From Branchiostoma floridae (Eukaryota > Chordata > Leptocardii > Amphioxiformes > Branchiostomatidae): 64,000 nucleotides of DNA. The notes beneath the pieces are model-generated. The model was given only the letters and a program-made list of their open reading frames with translations, was not told where the DNA came from and ran no database searches. The DNA lies in NCBI RefSeq assembly GCF_000003815.2, contig NC_049997.1:14548666-14612665 (forward strand). The letters are read 5' to 3'. Positions 1-12,591 of the stretch are shown one piece after another (positions within the stretch are counted from its first letter, which is position 1; the number at the start of each line of letters is the position of its first letter). A program made the position numbers and the translations under genes.

Positions 1-378
1 AGTTGATCATTTAACGTTTTTTCCTTAATCACGTAGCATCATTTACAATCAACAGATTGTGGCATTGTGCTTGCTTTCCACCCGTTTTTTTTCTACCAAG
101 AGCATACTCTTATCATAGATGGGGAGACAATAGTCGTTATCAAGTCATTAACAGTTCGCTAATGAAAAACAGTAGGCGCTGCCTGAAACTCCTAACTCTG
201 TCAAAGAAAAAATCCAGTTTGCTTATGCATTGTATTGAGTAACTGGATGTCATCAACATACATCACTATTGGTTTAGAAGTACGTAAGCCTGGTATTGTC
301 GTTCTGCCATTATACAAGATGATATAACCTATGCTATGATTCTTATACATGATGATGAAGCCTTGTCTATCGTTACAG

Positions 379-1961
379 CATTTCCCCAGCCGAAATGGAG
401 CTCAACATAACGGAACTCTTCCCGATAACGAAGTACATCATCCGGATTGAAGCCGTCAGCATGTACGGACGTAGTGCTGAAGTTATGTGCTTTGGTACCA
501 CCGGTATGTTAACAACCCATTTTATACATTTTATGTATTGCGTTCCTTATAGAATTGTTAATATTAAACGGGGGGATCTGATGATTTTTTTCACGGCAAT
601 ATGTATATCAATTATCATCTCAATGGATACTCTGTTACCAGGTGTATGTACCTATATAATTCATGAAACTCTATGATAGGCTTCGTTTGATGATTTCATT
701 TTGTTTTCAGCTGACTACATTGACGCGGTAAAAGACACAGCGACGTCTTTCCCTGCCTCAACAAAGTTGCTGAGAACAACGGAGACCGTGCTGACAACGA
801 CAGCCAGTCCGGAATTAAAGATAAATACCAACACTTTTTGGCTTGAAGACTTCACCACTCCGCCTAAAAGAAAAGGTGACAGCAACCTGAATTGACATTT
901 TTTTAAATATGTTTTCCTTGATTCATTAGGCAATTTCACAAGGGAATTAAAGTTATATATAATGTTTCATTGTGACAGGTCGTTTTAACGGTTATGATTT
1001 AGCCACTCCCCAAATCGAATATTGAGTGTTTGGCCGAATGACGCATATTGCAGCTGGCGTCAGGTTCATACCAGTATATTGGCCACTGTCGAACATTCAT
1101 TTTCAGATTGATATCCTTAATTACATTTAAGTGTATGCAGAGTACTCAGTGTATCTTCTCTCCACGAAGATATACTCTTCCTCGATCTCCTCGTTGGACC
1201 AACTATTCTTTCCTCTTCAAACAGTCTTTCCTCCACCGGTGTAGTACTTTGAACATTAGTTTGCCCAGACATTTTGTCGCAATTTTAGCTGATGATGCCA
1301 AATGCCAAGACATTTCCAGCTAAATGGTCTGCCACTTCATTGTAAAATATGCAAACACATTCAAGGATATAGATAATGTTACTAGTAGTAAATTTTGCAT
1401 TACGCTGAAGGCGAAGATACTATGGAGTTTTCACTAAGCTGTGTGAGTCTCTTAGAATGGTAGCAAAGTCACCCTCGTCTTATTATTACTTTCCAGTGAG
1501 TCAGACTAAGGCGTTAGGAGTAGCTCGATCATCCATTTCTGCCAGAAGACCATACTCATGCTCCCGTTATAGTAGCTTGTTGACAACGTCTAGTTTTCTC
1601 AGAGAATCCAATGTAATCATAGTTGTCTTGAAAAAAACACAATAATAATTACGTTTTTGTTACAGATACCACAGCGAAACCAAGAACATTTGTGATGGAC
1701 CAGTTTGAGATAACTTCGACGGCTGCAACGACAGGTCAGGCTAATAAACACACTTTTACCGCATATATTTCTCTCAATTATTTGTATTTATGTGTCAATG
1801 TATGACAAATTTCCCGTGTTTGTTTCAGGTGAACCTACAACAATTTGCTCATTTCGAAACACACGTTTGAATCAAATGCTTCTGTGACGCTAATACTGTG
1901 ACTTGTTTTGCAGATCCTCAGCTGACAACTGACGTACCAAAGGCACCGACAACACCAAGTG
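379..1961 (+). CDS. Polycystin gene: FN3-like end and Ser/Thr-rich linker exons
   Basis: Exon 379-503 reads ISPAEMELNITELFPITKY and on through ...IIRIEAVSMYG, the alternating hydrophobic pattern of the second half of a fibronectin type III fold (tYxhxhxAxxxxG). Exons 711-875, 1666-1734 and 1914-1961 are short and rich in Thr, Ser and Pro, so they look like an O-glycosylated extracellular linker. These small linker exons are the least certain part of the model: there are extra AG and GT choices, and a possible additional exon near 1829 was not accepted. The upstream half of the FN3 unit is expected in 1-378 but no convincing acceptor/donor pair was found there. Confidence 0.6.
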
Positions 1962-4900
1962 GTATGTATAAAGTAAACAAAAAAGCACCATCAAACCGGT
2001 ATCGCAATACTGTGAGATTTAGGAGAAATATTGATATCAAGTTTATCTGACTTTTTAAAAAGCTTTTTGCGTTATTAAAAAGGCGGTATTGATTTGCTAC
2101 ATTTTGAGTGTGCTGCACATTGATAGGTTAATAATGCTACACGTTATATGTTTTTATCCTTTTCCTACAAGGTAATGGCGAAGTGGACTTGTCCACACCT
2201 TACGGGACGCTTAGTCCTCTCCAAGCGGTAATAAGCTGATATTTTTGTCATTGTCTGTGGTTTTGTCATTTTACAAGTTTTACAATACGAAAAATAGATA
2301 ACAATAACTTTATTGCCAAACAATTGCTGATCATCAAATGCATGGTAAGTCCAGTTGCTTAACACGTATATGATGGAATATGATGACACATATAATTTCT
2401 GTACAGCCTTTGTTGGATATCTCAGTTTCTTCCTTCAGAGTTCTTTCAAGAGTCGAACTGATCCAGAAAGAAAATTCAAACTTCGATATGAAAATATTTC
2501 TATTTTTACTTGGTTTGTCTAGCTACAGCGTCTTCAGAATCAAATGGACCAATCCAACGGCGAAGCAGCTTCCCTGGAAAACGTGATTGGAATTGTTACA
2601 AGGATTAACAACTTACTCCGGGTCAACACGTCACAGTCATCCTTGGCCGGATTCACTCCGGAACTGGTACGATAATGTTACGAAAAATTTCAACACGCTC
2701 GCCATAAATGTTATTGTTTCTAGTTTGCATGTTTCGGGTATGAGTAGCATAACCACTAAAAGGGTAGAAATGGATTTTGATGACATTTCGTATGCGATTG
2801 AGTCACCAACGCAAAAAAAACTACTACTGTCAATGAAATTCATCACCATTACCCTAAACTCATTGTCATTGGTATCGCAGCGGAACTTTCGTTTTATTTT
2901 ATGTTCATACAGGTAGGCACTCGAACAACGCTATGTTATACGTAATATAGACACGTATTCACGTGAACCATATTGGACTAAAGTGAATACCTTTTTCCCT
3001 ACATTTTTAACAGGAGGCAGGTATAGATCTGCTGCGGAAGTCTTCAGAACTCATCAGAGCCACTGAAGGTTCCACTATACCAATGATGGAGACGCTGCTT
3101 AACGGTATGCACGACATATCATACATAGAAGATATACGACTTTGATATGCTTGATTTCAGTTACGGCGGCCATTTTGGATTTTCCGGGTCATCCGGGGTC
3201 ATTGCACCACAACGAGGCTAGCCTGACACCATTAAATTATATTATAGTATAGATAGGCCACCTTCAGTGGTAGTTTTGCCCCTCTAACTTGAAATTCTTG
3301 TGAGCTTCCTGTGATATAAATCCCAATATACATAAAACATAACATTTGTGAACTATTATCATATAGACAAGTGACGTCAAGCAATCAGAATATCCCATTG
3401 TATATTGGATATGACGCCGTAAAACATAAAAATTAATCAAACACCGGTGTTTAATTAATTTATATGTGTCTAATAGGAATGGTAAAAATAGTAACCATAA
3501 TCCTTAAATGTTTCAGTCACGGTACAGGCCGTGCCCAATCTCGTTCAAATGCTGCCTGCAGAAAAGTCGATCATACTTAATACCACAACGCCTCTATTAA
3601 GAATGGATGTCATAGATGTCAACTCAGTCAATATATCTCCTAAACAACAGCTGAAGAACATAAAACACCAGCAGTGGAAATACGATCAACAGGTATTCGA
3701 TTCTAGTAGGCTAAAAATATTGCATGATTAAGAGACACGTAGTCATTTAGTATTGGCATGAGAGATTATCACAGAAGGGGTTCCTGTACTTGTCTGGGAA
3801 CAGTGCATGAAACTCTTGCATAATTTCCACTGTTTTATCTTAGAATTCTTTAATCTAAGACAATATAGGTTGTGTTTCGTTGGAATTTGAATAAACTGAG
3901 TTTGTATCCCTCAATATGGCCAAAATGTGTAAATAGGAGCATGCGTCCACTCAGACATTTCAATTTTGTAGACAATGGATAAACGCAATTAATTCCAGCA
4001 CTGGAAGTTTAGTTATATTTGTCTTATCATTTACTAGATTTAGTCGTAATACTGTGAACTATTTCATACAGCTTCGTAACGCTGGACTGTCTTTGGGACA
4101 AACTATGGAACGAACAGCCAATAGTCTTCTAGACATCTTGCCAGACACCAAAGACTACATGAAGGCATTTGAAAAAGATGACGTCACTGTTGCGGTTGCA
4201 AGGTCCACTAGGAAAGATATAATACTTCAGAGTCGTCAAGTTAACGTGTCAGCATTTCCCACACACTGTAATATAGAAGGGGGTACAGATGCCAAGGTTA
4301 GTGGTCATGCTATTCTCTTCGTTTGCATTCCATGCAACTATGTTTCATTCAATTCCAATATATTGATAATTCTACAAATAAGAACAATGGTTAATGGTAC
4401 CGGTAAAATAACGATAAAATATGTAGGCAAACGATAAAAATATAACATTGTCTATTATCGTGAGTACTTGAAATACCAATTAAATATCAGCTTAGGTACT
4501 ATCTTAAGATAACGCCATTCATCATTTAGTGAATGGAAAAATTAGGACTTTCATATTGACCATACAGTTGGTAATGTAATGTGTTTAAGAAATATTTTTG
4601 GTCATTTTACCGCAAGACTGTTAAAATAATCATGCCGTTGTCTGTTATAGATGATTGTGATGAAGAAAAACTTGTTTTCGTGGAATGCCTCTACGTTTGG
4701 GGAAAACGTCACCACGCCCGTGACTATGTTTTCGTGGGGATCCCAGCGCTTTGACCACAACTGCTCTGTGCAGCTGAACCTCTCCCATCCTATAGCAATC
4801 GAAAATATAGAAGACCCAAGACGTCAAAAACGTGACCTTCAAGAGCGTGGTCTTGTTGGGGCACAGTTTGCTCTGGGCGGCATTGTCGTTGGACAAAACA

Positions 4901-7900
4901 GCAACGAGACGATGGTTTTATATGCATTTGATGTACCAGCCGTTACTGCTGTTGTTGTGATGCAGTTATCGTGGTGGGATCACGCCGCTGCCTTCCGCGT
5001 CTTCTTCCGTTACGACACGCCACCAACAGAGCAGCTTTATGACGACAAGATGGTAGTTGAGGAGGAAGATGCTGTTCTGGCTTGGCGTCGAGGCACAAAC
5101 AGCGTGCGAAAATTTGTCCCAAATATCACGAAACGACGGGGGAGACTTTATGTTGGGGTACAAAAAGCAGGTAACTTATCAAACATTTCGATGTAATTTT
5201 TATTTTTAATGTCGAAGCAAGAATGTATACAACTTTTACAAGGCAAATCCAACACTTCACTGTAATGATAAAAATTGACCATTGTGACAAAAAACTATAC
5301 AGTTTTATCATTTTACCCTTTTCTGAGTTGACTGTCAATTTGCTTTTAAAAATTTCGTATGTGGAAGATTAAATGCGATTATGAAAAATGTCAACGTCTC
5401 TCATTAGAATCTGACAGCCTTTTGCAAACGGCACTTTCGCCCAAAGACTTCGTACTTCAGGCATCAGCAGTGAGCTGTCTTAACTGGGATCATACATTCG
5501 AGAAGTGGCAAGACGTAGGCTGTGGGGTAAGGTTCAAGGATTTGATCCTGACCCATGTGTGAAAAATATGTGTACTGTTGTCTTGCACACTGACAGAAAT
5601 TGCAGTTGTCTTGGTTATATCTTCTTTATTTATATATTTTTATTTGTATCTTCTTATTTATTATCTACTTAAAGGTGGTCCAACGTAGAGAAGTAAGCAC
5701 TTGCGGTTCTTAGTCTGTAGTATGTTTTCTGTTCAAAATTATAACGTCCGTCTACAGCTATCACTTCATCCTTTTTATTTAAACTTTAAGATATGCTTTT
5801 ATCTATATCAGGTTGGCGTGGATCCATTTGATAGTACCTTCAGATGTAACTGCGACGTTCCCAAGCCGAAGGCTGTCATTGGCGGCTCCTTGCACGCCCT
5901 TCCAAATACTATCGAATTGGAGGACATCTTCAAAGATCCCAGCATCCTTAATGACAACAACCTCGTTTACTACACGGTTATTTGCGAGTGGGCTCTCTAC
6001 TTGGTGTTAATGATTATACTCAACGTCGACTTTCAGCGCTTTCGAGTAAGTACATCTTCTTCGTACTATGCCCCTTCATCGTCACATTATCATTTCTGCA
6101 GCTGAATAGAGTTCGTGTAACTAGTGGGTGTATATAGGTCTACATTCTCATTATTCCTCTCTTTTGTACCAGGAAAAGACGACTGACAAATCATCAACTA
6201 CCGGAAGTAAGAAGCAGTTACCACAGCTGTCCGTCCTTCCCACGGACAGGATGCCAGCCCCACATCTCTACCAGATCACCGTCACCACCGGATCCATGCT
6301 TGGTGCCGGTACCTCGGCACGAATCGGGTTACAGGTATTCGGATCAAAGAGTAAAACCGCAATCAAGATGATCAACCCGGACGGAGAAGTAAGTCTGAAC
6401 CGTAACTCTGCATTTGTTTGGCACCTACCTTTTTTACTTTTGTGTGTGTCTGTCCCAAATTCCACTAAAAGTCCTCTTCTTATTTTGTTAAAAGCACAGT
6501 AATCAAAAATTAGTTATTCCTAGAATAAACGCACTGAAAACGTTACAAACACCGCTTCCATGTGTTATGCAGTCTTTGCCTCGAGGTGGTACTCATGACG
6601 TCATCATGCCCCTGAAGACGTCACTAGGACATCTGGAACTGCTGCATATCTGGCACGACAACACAGGTGTTGATGAAACTTCGTGGTTTCTGAGGGATAT
6701 CATTATCAAGGACCTACAGACGAAGGAAGTGTAAGATTCAAACAATGACCACCTTATTTTCGTGATGTATTAATTTAAACCTATGTCTACAGAATACATG
6801 GATTTTTATGTTTTCATTCAAATGGCTGAAATCAGACAAATCGTGGTTGTACAGACTAGTCAATTGTTTTGGTCCAAACTGTCTTATAATTTAAGCTAAA
6901 AGTCATTCCCAAACCACACAGTGTATAGAGGTATATAATTCATATAGTGTGGTTTATAGAAGGATGTCACTGTATATCACATCAATAAATTTCACTTTTA
7001 AATTCATCAACGTTTGACTATACCAATCGTTCTTGTAGACCAATGATGTGATAATCAAATGATGAAAGACTTCACATCTGATTGATTGATTTATCTTACA
7101 CAGTTATCAGTTTATTTGCTACGACTGGTTGTCTGAAGACCGAGGCGACTTCCCAGGTTCAGAAAGTTCTGCATGTGGCGACCCGGGAACAATTGGGATG
7201 CTTTAGTAGCCAGTTCCGAGAGAACACGGACGCAATGTTCTACGATCAGCACTTGTGGACATCTCCTTTCGTGTCACCTGAAGGTATTTTTTACGTCGTT
7301 AAGTATGTTTTACTTTGTCTTTCTTCATCTGATATACTGCAACATTTTCAGAACAATCGCTTCAAACCGTAATGTAGGTCAAGCTGTTGAAATTGGCCAT
7401 ACCTGGCAGTAAACTATTTGCACTAAAGGCAATGGAATATTTACTAAAAGGTATATGTTGCATTAAACTCGTTTCAAATCAATTTTAGGATCCAGCTTCA
7501 CCAAGTCAGAACGTCTATCTTGCTGCTGTGCTGTTTTCAACAGCATCATGCTGTCCAACGCCATGTGGTACAAGAGTGACGAGGGCTTTGTGACCAAGAA
7601 CACCGTTTTTGACCTTGGATTTGTACAGATCACCCTACAAGTAAGGGAACCGTCTAGTTCTAAACCTCCTACCTCAATCCCGACAACATATGCTGACGCA
7701 AATAAACATTCCATTATGAATTCACACTTTTGCTTTATGTATTTTTGTAACCAAGGAGCTGTACGTGAGTCTCATGACAGTTGTCATGGTGCTACCTGTT
7801 GTCCTGGTACCGGCTAGACTGTTCCGGGTGGAGGTACCAACTTCAATAACAGCTCCGGGAATACGTCGTACTTCCAAATATGGTATACATGTATATAGTT

Positions 7901-10900
7901 CTTCAACGTATTGTCTAAGTTTTGATATTCCTTTACAATATCCAATGTATGGAAGGTGTCTCATCCAGCAAATAATCTTACCGTTTTCAAATAATTGTTT
8001 CTCTCTTTTAAGAACGATAAGTATTTTTATTTATCCCCTTAGGGTTATTAAAAGGTGTACTGTCCCGATGGTCGAAGTATGTGGCGTGGTTTCTCGTGGT
8101 GATGGTTTCCATCCTCTCGTCCTTCTTTGTGATCCTGTACAGTCTAGACTGGGGTAGAGAGAAGAGTGAGGCTTGGCTAAAGGCCTTCTTCTTTTCTTTC
8201 GGTTTGTCAAGCATCATCGCCGAAACTGCCGAGGTAAATTGTTTGTTTCTGTTTCCTTCTGTTAACGAATTTCTGTCGCTCCGCTGCATCCTAGTATCTT
8301 AAATTCTTGCTTCGAACAGCTAATGACTAATTTATTGACGATACGTGTATACCAACAGATATTGTTCCTGGCGACTCTTTTTGCATTGATTTGTAACCAG
8401 AGGTCTTCCAACAAGCAGAAGACATACAATATCAAGGAAAAAGATCTCCATCTTCACCTTTATGATCACAAAGGTAAACCACGACACTTTCACAGCACAT
8501 TGACGATTCTTTGTTTCAAAAAACAACAACGGTTAATCAGTAAGAATCTTTTTGCCTGGAAATGTTAAAGAAGTACAGTAGGTTGTGTTCTAATTAAAGT
8601 CCTATTTACGACGTTGACCCTTTCAGCTCCCGCGAAGGTGTATCCACCTGGTGCTGTATCGGCAGAGAAGATGAAAGTCAAAAATGAACAACGACGGAAG
8701 TTTTTCTTCGTCATGAAGGAGTACGTTCTCCTGTTCTTGTTTGTTGTGGTCCTGTTCTTCATCAGCCATCACGACAAAGACCCGTTTGCTTTCAACGCAT
8801 CGCAGACGTTGCACGACACTGTTCTAGAAGATCACGATTCGGTAGGTCATTTTCAATTCACCATGTTCAATCAAGAGCATTGCTAGATCTAAGGACAAAT
8901 GTCACTGATCTTCATAATGGAACAATGATTTATGAATGAATGATTTCTTGGCATCTTTTGAGAACGTGTTCTTATTCGTAGTCAGTCACCTTCTCCCCAA
9001 AGCTTCTGTGAACCCATTGGAGTCATGATGCATGATGAACTTTGAAAGGAAAGTGTTATCTGTTAACATCTTTAAACATGCTTCATTGAATGTATTTACT
9101 CTGCGTCTTGCAACTTTACAGATCACCACTGCTGACGAGCTCTGGGCATGGACTGAGGAGATCCTCCTGCCTGTTTTGTACCCGTCGTTCTGGTACAATG
9201 GGTGGAAGATGAAGTATCTAGACCGACAGTTTCCTCTTTATACTGAAGCATTTAGAATCGGCCCACCGCGACTTACTCAGTTTAGGAAGGCACCAGGTAA
9301 GAATCATGACCTCTTCTCTATTATCGTACATAATTACTTTCATTTCGATGAACTCCTTTCTTTTTACTCTTTCAAGCCCTTTTTTACAAACTGTTTAAAT
9401 GTAATTGACTTAGATATCGTCTCTACTTTTGAATCAAGTGTAACAATGTCACGACTAAACCGACCAACCAAACCTTTGTTGTCACAGTAGAAAATACACA
9501 AGCTTTTAAGCAGTAGGATAATTTTTTGCAGGTTCATTTCAGTTCTATAAATTGCATAAGCTTCCTATAGATGCATTTGTCTTTTAAGAAAGAATTTCTT
9601 GTTGCATGATTGAAATTTTTGGTACTCCATACAGATGACATGGCAATAGACCTCCTTGAAAATGGATGGATGGTTGCAACTGGAGACGGTAAATCCACAT
9701 GTTGGAAGTTCAATGTCACCGGTGTGATGTCACACAACCCAGGCTGTTCCGCAGAACACTCCATGGAACTACCAACTCTCCTGGGTTTGGCGACAGCAAT
9801 ATTCTCCGACCTTCGGGATAACAAGTGGATCGACAAATACACAGACTACCTGGTTCTGGATCTGTCGCTATACTACCCAGCACAAAAACTGTTCAGTAGT
9901 CTAAGACTGACCGTAAAGCAGGAAGATGTGGGACATCTTTCAACATCAGCATCTTTTGCAACACACAGGCTTTTCCAGTACGAAAATGACTCTGACATGG
10001 TTACTTTGTTTTCCTATATCCTCTTTATGTTGTTATTCTTGGTTAATATCATCAAAGAAGCGACCACAATGAAGAAGGAGGGAAGGAAGTTCTTCAGGTC
10101 TATGTGGAACATCTTTGCTTTTGCGAGCATAATTGGATCTGCAGCTGTCATCGGTATCTTCGGAATAAGGTACCACTCTGCATCTGCAGCACTGGCAAAG
10201 TTGGTCGAGGCAACAGGTACATTGTTGCAGATTGTCACATTATACATATTCAGAGGATTGTAGCATATGAATATGAATTCTTTCTTGATTACAATGAAAC
10301 ATGCCATATTTGGGGAAAATGCTAATCTCTAAGCAGATCCTACAATGGCAAAAAATAGTACCAAACTGGCCAAAGAGTGTAGTCAGCAAAGAGGTGTCCA
10401 TTTGCCCGGTAGCCAAACACACTCCTAGGCCGGCTTCACCCCTCTGCCAGCTTTTGATACTATCTTATGCTACCGTAGGATCTGCTTGGAGATTAGGAAA
10501 ATGCTTCTTGAACTGCTTTCTATCGTAATCTGGGCGTTAGAGGAATTACCTCCGGTTAATCGTATACGCTTCACCTATGAATTTGAACATAAACAAATGA
10601 GCAAAGAAACAAACCAATTGCCATCTCTCATATTTGCATCTCTTCTTTTGTAGGCGAACTTGGAATAGATCGTTTTGTCGACTTGAGCTCAACCTTCTGG
10701 TGGGATGAAGTTTTCAAGACCGTGCTGGCCATTGTGCTGTTCATTACTACACTGTCGTTACTGCGAGTTTTCCGCTTCAGCAAGACCATCGCCAGTTTCA
10801 TCGCCCTGCCAGGCGCCATGAAGAATGACTTGGTCGGCTTCTCGATCGTAAGCGCTATAGCCTTCATGGCTTTCAGCTGCTCAGGTAAGAGGTGCTTCCC

Positions 10901-12591
10901 CTCATTTTAATGACTGTGACAGGGTTATAACGTTACTGTATATTCCTTGCCTAAATGGACTGGACCTTCTTGGTCCTTAGAGAAGGTAGACTGACGTAGG
11001 TCAATGGTACTTTTCAACATAGATTAAAACATCGACGTCGTATTTTACTTAGAACTTTGTAATTGATGACGTAAGACATTTCATATATTTATTTCAGGGA
11101 TGCTGGTGTTTGGGACTCATATGAAGGCATACACCAATGTGTTGCACACCAACTTTGCCTTATTTGAGATGTTATTGGGAAGGTATGTATTGTCGTCATT
11201 GCCTCATTTTAACATGTTTTTGTTTTGTTTACATTGCACATAAAGCTATTACGAAGTGAAGATAAATGGCAGGGGAAGGGTACTCCTTAATAAATTTTCC
11301 TATAAGCAACTTTTTAAAAAATCAGCAACATGTTTTATATCACACATAAAGCTATTGTATGTGAAAATAGATTCCGTGGGAGGGGGGGTAGATAAATTTT
11401 CCTAGCTTCTATGAGCAACCTTTTGACTTGAGGGTCATGTTCTACAGGTTCTTTGCCGAGGAAATCTTAGAATCGAACCGATATATCGGCCCTATCTTCT
11501 TCACTTTCTTCATGATACTCATCTTCATACTACTCGTCAACTTCCTGGTGACCATCATCTGTGATGCCATTGCTACCGGTGTCTACGTTGCGGATGAACA
11601 TGACCAAGAACTGGCTGACTACATCTGGAGAAGTTTCCAGGGAGTCTTTGGGATTCATGTCCCTCCACCGAAGGATGTAATATCAGGTAACTAATCTCTA
11701 CAGGACAGTTTATCTGTGTTGGTAGAAGTGAATGTGAAGCACATTCGAAATCTTGACTCTAAATACGACGACAATGGCACATGCTCAAAATTTCAACTGT
11801 GAAACTCTAGTCTTTTACCAAGGAACGAGTGACTCAATTGCGGTCTCTTTTGATGTCGCTTTTGACAGTTAGACACCAAGTAATCAAATATTTAATCGTG
11901 TAAGCCACTGTACAAAGGGAGTACAAGCTTATTTGGAATTTAAAAGAGGATACAAAAAGATTGATTATTGACAGAAAATAGTAACCTTGAGCAAATAACC
12001 TTTTAGTAAAGATTATATTCATTTATTTATTGTAACTTCGACTCGACTTATTGTATTTTCTATTCATCATTTACAGATGAAATGAAAGAAACAGAGCTCA
12101 ATACAACATTCGAAATGATTGCAGAATCCTTGAATGAAACCCTGGATGTTACAAGCAGCCTTTTGGAACACAACAGAATCGACGAGCCTTCTTTGACCAT
12201 ACACGATAATGCTATTGCCCAACGTCAGATCACGAAGCAGTCACACGAAGTAAAATGTGAGTTCGACGCTATGCTGCCGTCAACTTCGTCTGCTATCGGA
12301 CAGCAGGTAGAAAATCTCCTGAAAGCTCATGAAGAAGACACGGCAAGATATGAGGAAGTGCAGAACAAGAGCAGACGACGTGCTGAAGCCATGCTGAAGA
12401 GAAAACTGGCTGAGAAAAGGGAGAAAACACAGACCATGGTACATCACGCGCAAGAGATGATGGCACAACATGCTGCCTACGAGGAACGGCTGAATCAGCA
12501 ACAAAGGATGAACAGACGCCTGTTCCAGAGCAAACTTCGTCAGAAGATGGCACTTCGTGGCTTACAGAAAAGAGATGACCAAAAGCAATAA
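379..12591 (+). CDS. Polycystin-1-family gene (PKD1/PKD1L/PKDREJ-like), 5' incomplete
   Basis: A multi-exon gene that runs in from the left edge. Exons read from splice signals and frame: 379-503, 711-875, 1666-1734, 1914-1961, 2172-2227, 2523-2666, 3014-3104, 3517-3692, 4072-4295, 4651-5170, 5408-5526, 5812-6045, 6173-6388, 6573-6730, 7104-7283, 7489-7640, 7756-7882, 8043-8233, 8359-8473, 8627-8841, 9122-9296, 9635-10216, 10654-10884, 11098-11182, 11448-11686, 12077-12591. Domain order is FN3-like end, Thr-rich linkers, REJ/GAIN-like region, GPS-like motif, TM, PLAT, several TM helices, polycystin extracellular domain, last TM bundle, coiled coil. This order is diagnostic of the polycystin-1 family of 11-TM membrane proteins, which pair with TRPP channels in cilia and sensory cells. 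The specific paralogue is not resolved; PKD1L2-like is my best guess. One apparent frameshift lies at about 7150. Exons in the first 378 bases could not be assigned. Confidence 0.88.
2172..5170 (+). CDS. Polycystin gene: REJ/GAIN-like extracellular exons
   Basis: Exons 2172-2227, 2523-2666, 3014-3104, 3517-3692, 4072-4295 and 4651-5170. The first four encode helical, Asn/Ser-rich sequence (for example LQRLQNQMDQSNGEAAS). The 520-bp exon 4651-5170 encodes beta-rich sequence with N-glycosylation sequons (WNAST, NCSV, NLSH, QNSNET). In polycystin-1 proteins and adhesion GPCRs this position, just before the GPS, holds the GAIN fold. A basic site RRQKR near 4816 could be a furin-type site, but that is inference. 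The last base of exon 4651-5170 joins AA of the next exon to form a Glu codon, so the phase is consistent. Confidence 0.75.
3145..3272 (+). repeat. Interspersed repeat, copy 1 (polycystin intron)
   Basis: About 128 bp beginning ATGCTTGATTTCAGTTACGG and ending near a CTTCAGTGG motif. It recurs at 37289-37414 in a USP47 intron in the same orientation with scattered differences, including the core CAGTTACGGCGGCCAT. No coding potential. Class unknown. Confidence 0.7.
5408..6045 (+). CDS. Polycystin gene: GPS-like motif and first transmembrane segment
   Basis: Two exons, 5408-5526 and 5812-6045. The first carries SCLNWDHTFEKWQDVGCG, matching the conserved C-x2-WD...W...GC start of the GPROTEOLYSIS site motif. 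The second continues with STFRCNCDVPKPKAVIGG. The paired Cys residues are present, but the HL-(S/T) tripeptide at which GPS proteins autocleave, normally directly after C-x-C, is missing and replaced by DVPKP. The exon ends with a hydrophobic stretch (WALYLVLMIILNV) that fits TM1, which in the family lies just after the GPS and before the PLAT domain. Autocleavage is therefore not expected. Confidence 0.8.
6173..7283 (+). CDS. Polycystin gene: PLAT/LH2 domain
   Basis: Exons 6173-6388, 6573-6730 and 7104-7283. The reading frame gives HLYQITVTTGSMLGAGTSAR, then LQVFGSKSKT, LGHLELLHIWHDNTG and SSWFL-like DETSWFLRDIIIKDLQT, then YQFICYDWLSEDRGDF. This is the classic cytosolic PLAT (lipoxygenase homology) beta-sandwich between TM1 and TM2 of polycystin-1 proteins, which binds phospholipids and regulatory partners in characterised members. 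In exon 7104-7283 the frame that gives YQFICYDWLSEDRG is not the frame that gives QVQKVLHVATREQLG. The switch falls at the CCC run near 7153-7155 and is equivalent to one extra base. Confidence 0.85.
7489..8841 (+). CDS. Polycystin gene: TM2-TM6 region
   Basis: Exons 7489-7640, 7756-7882, 8043-8233, 8359-8473 and 8627-8841. Hydrophobic spans are SERLSCCAVFNSIMLSNAMW, LYVSLMTVVMVLPVVLVPAR, YVAWFLVVMVSILSSFFVIL, FFFSFGLSSIIAETAE with ILFLATLFALI, and YVLLFLFVVVLFFI. The linker APAKVYPPGAVSAEKMKVKN is cytosolic and basic. Spacing and sequence match the helices between the PLAT domain and the polycystin domain. All introns are short and phase-consistent. Confidence 0.85.
9122..11686 (+). CDS. Polycystin gene: polycystin (TOP) domain and channel-like C-terminal TM bundle
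   Basis: Exons 9122-9296, 9635-10216, 10654-10884, 11098-11182 and 11448-11686. The first exons encode the extracellular polycystin domain: ITTADELWAWTEEILLPVLY, PRLTQFRKAP, then MELPTLLGLATAIFSDLRDN and a YLVLDLSLYYP beta segment. They are followed by FSYILFMLLFLVNIIKEA (TM), SIIGSAAVIGIFG (TM), VLAIVLFITTLSLLRVFRF (TM), SIVSAIAFMAFSCS (TM), a pore-region-like exon (VLHTNFALFEMLLG) and the last TM (IFFTFFMILIFILLVNFLVT). This reproduces the TRPP-like six-helix block of PKD1 and PKD2 proteins. A 173-bp MITE (10323-10495) sits in the intron between 10216 and 10654. Confidence 0.87.
10323..10495. mobile_element. 173-bp MITE, TARTCTCC family
   Basis: Imperfect terminal inverted repeats starting TAATCTCYAAGCAGATCC at both ends, flanked by the 9-bp direct repeat GGAAAATGC at 10314-10322 and 10496-10504. 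It lies in a polycystin intron. The termini match those of the elements at 41740-42740 and 48043-48203, so this is one mobile family. The 8-9 bp target duplication suggests Mutator-like or hAT-like mobilisation; no transposase is visible. Confidence 0.85.
12077..12591 (+). CDS. Polycystin gene: terminal exon, coiled coil
   Basis: The last coding exon, from the acceptor ending at 12076 to the TAA at 12589-12591. It is almost entirely charged helix: Glu-, Lys- and Arg-rich heptads, with MLKRKLAEKREKTQTMVHHA and QQRMNRRLFQSKLRQKM typical of a long coiled coil. In polycystins a C-terminal cytosolic coiled coil assembles the protein with TRPP partners. No EF-hand is visible. Confidence 0.85.

Noticed and set aside
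9610-10263. 217-codon open frame treated as a separate gene
   Set aside because: It is the polycystin exon 9635-10216 read past its acceptor and donor into intron.
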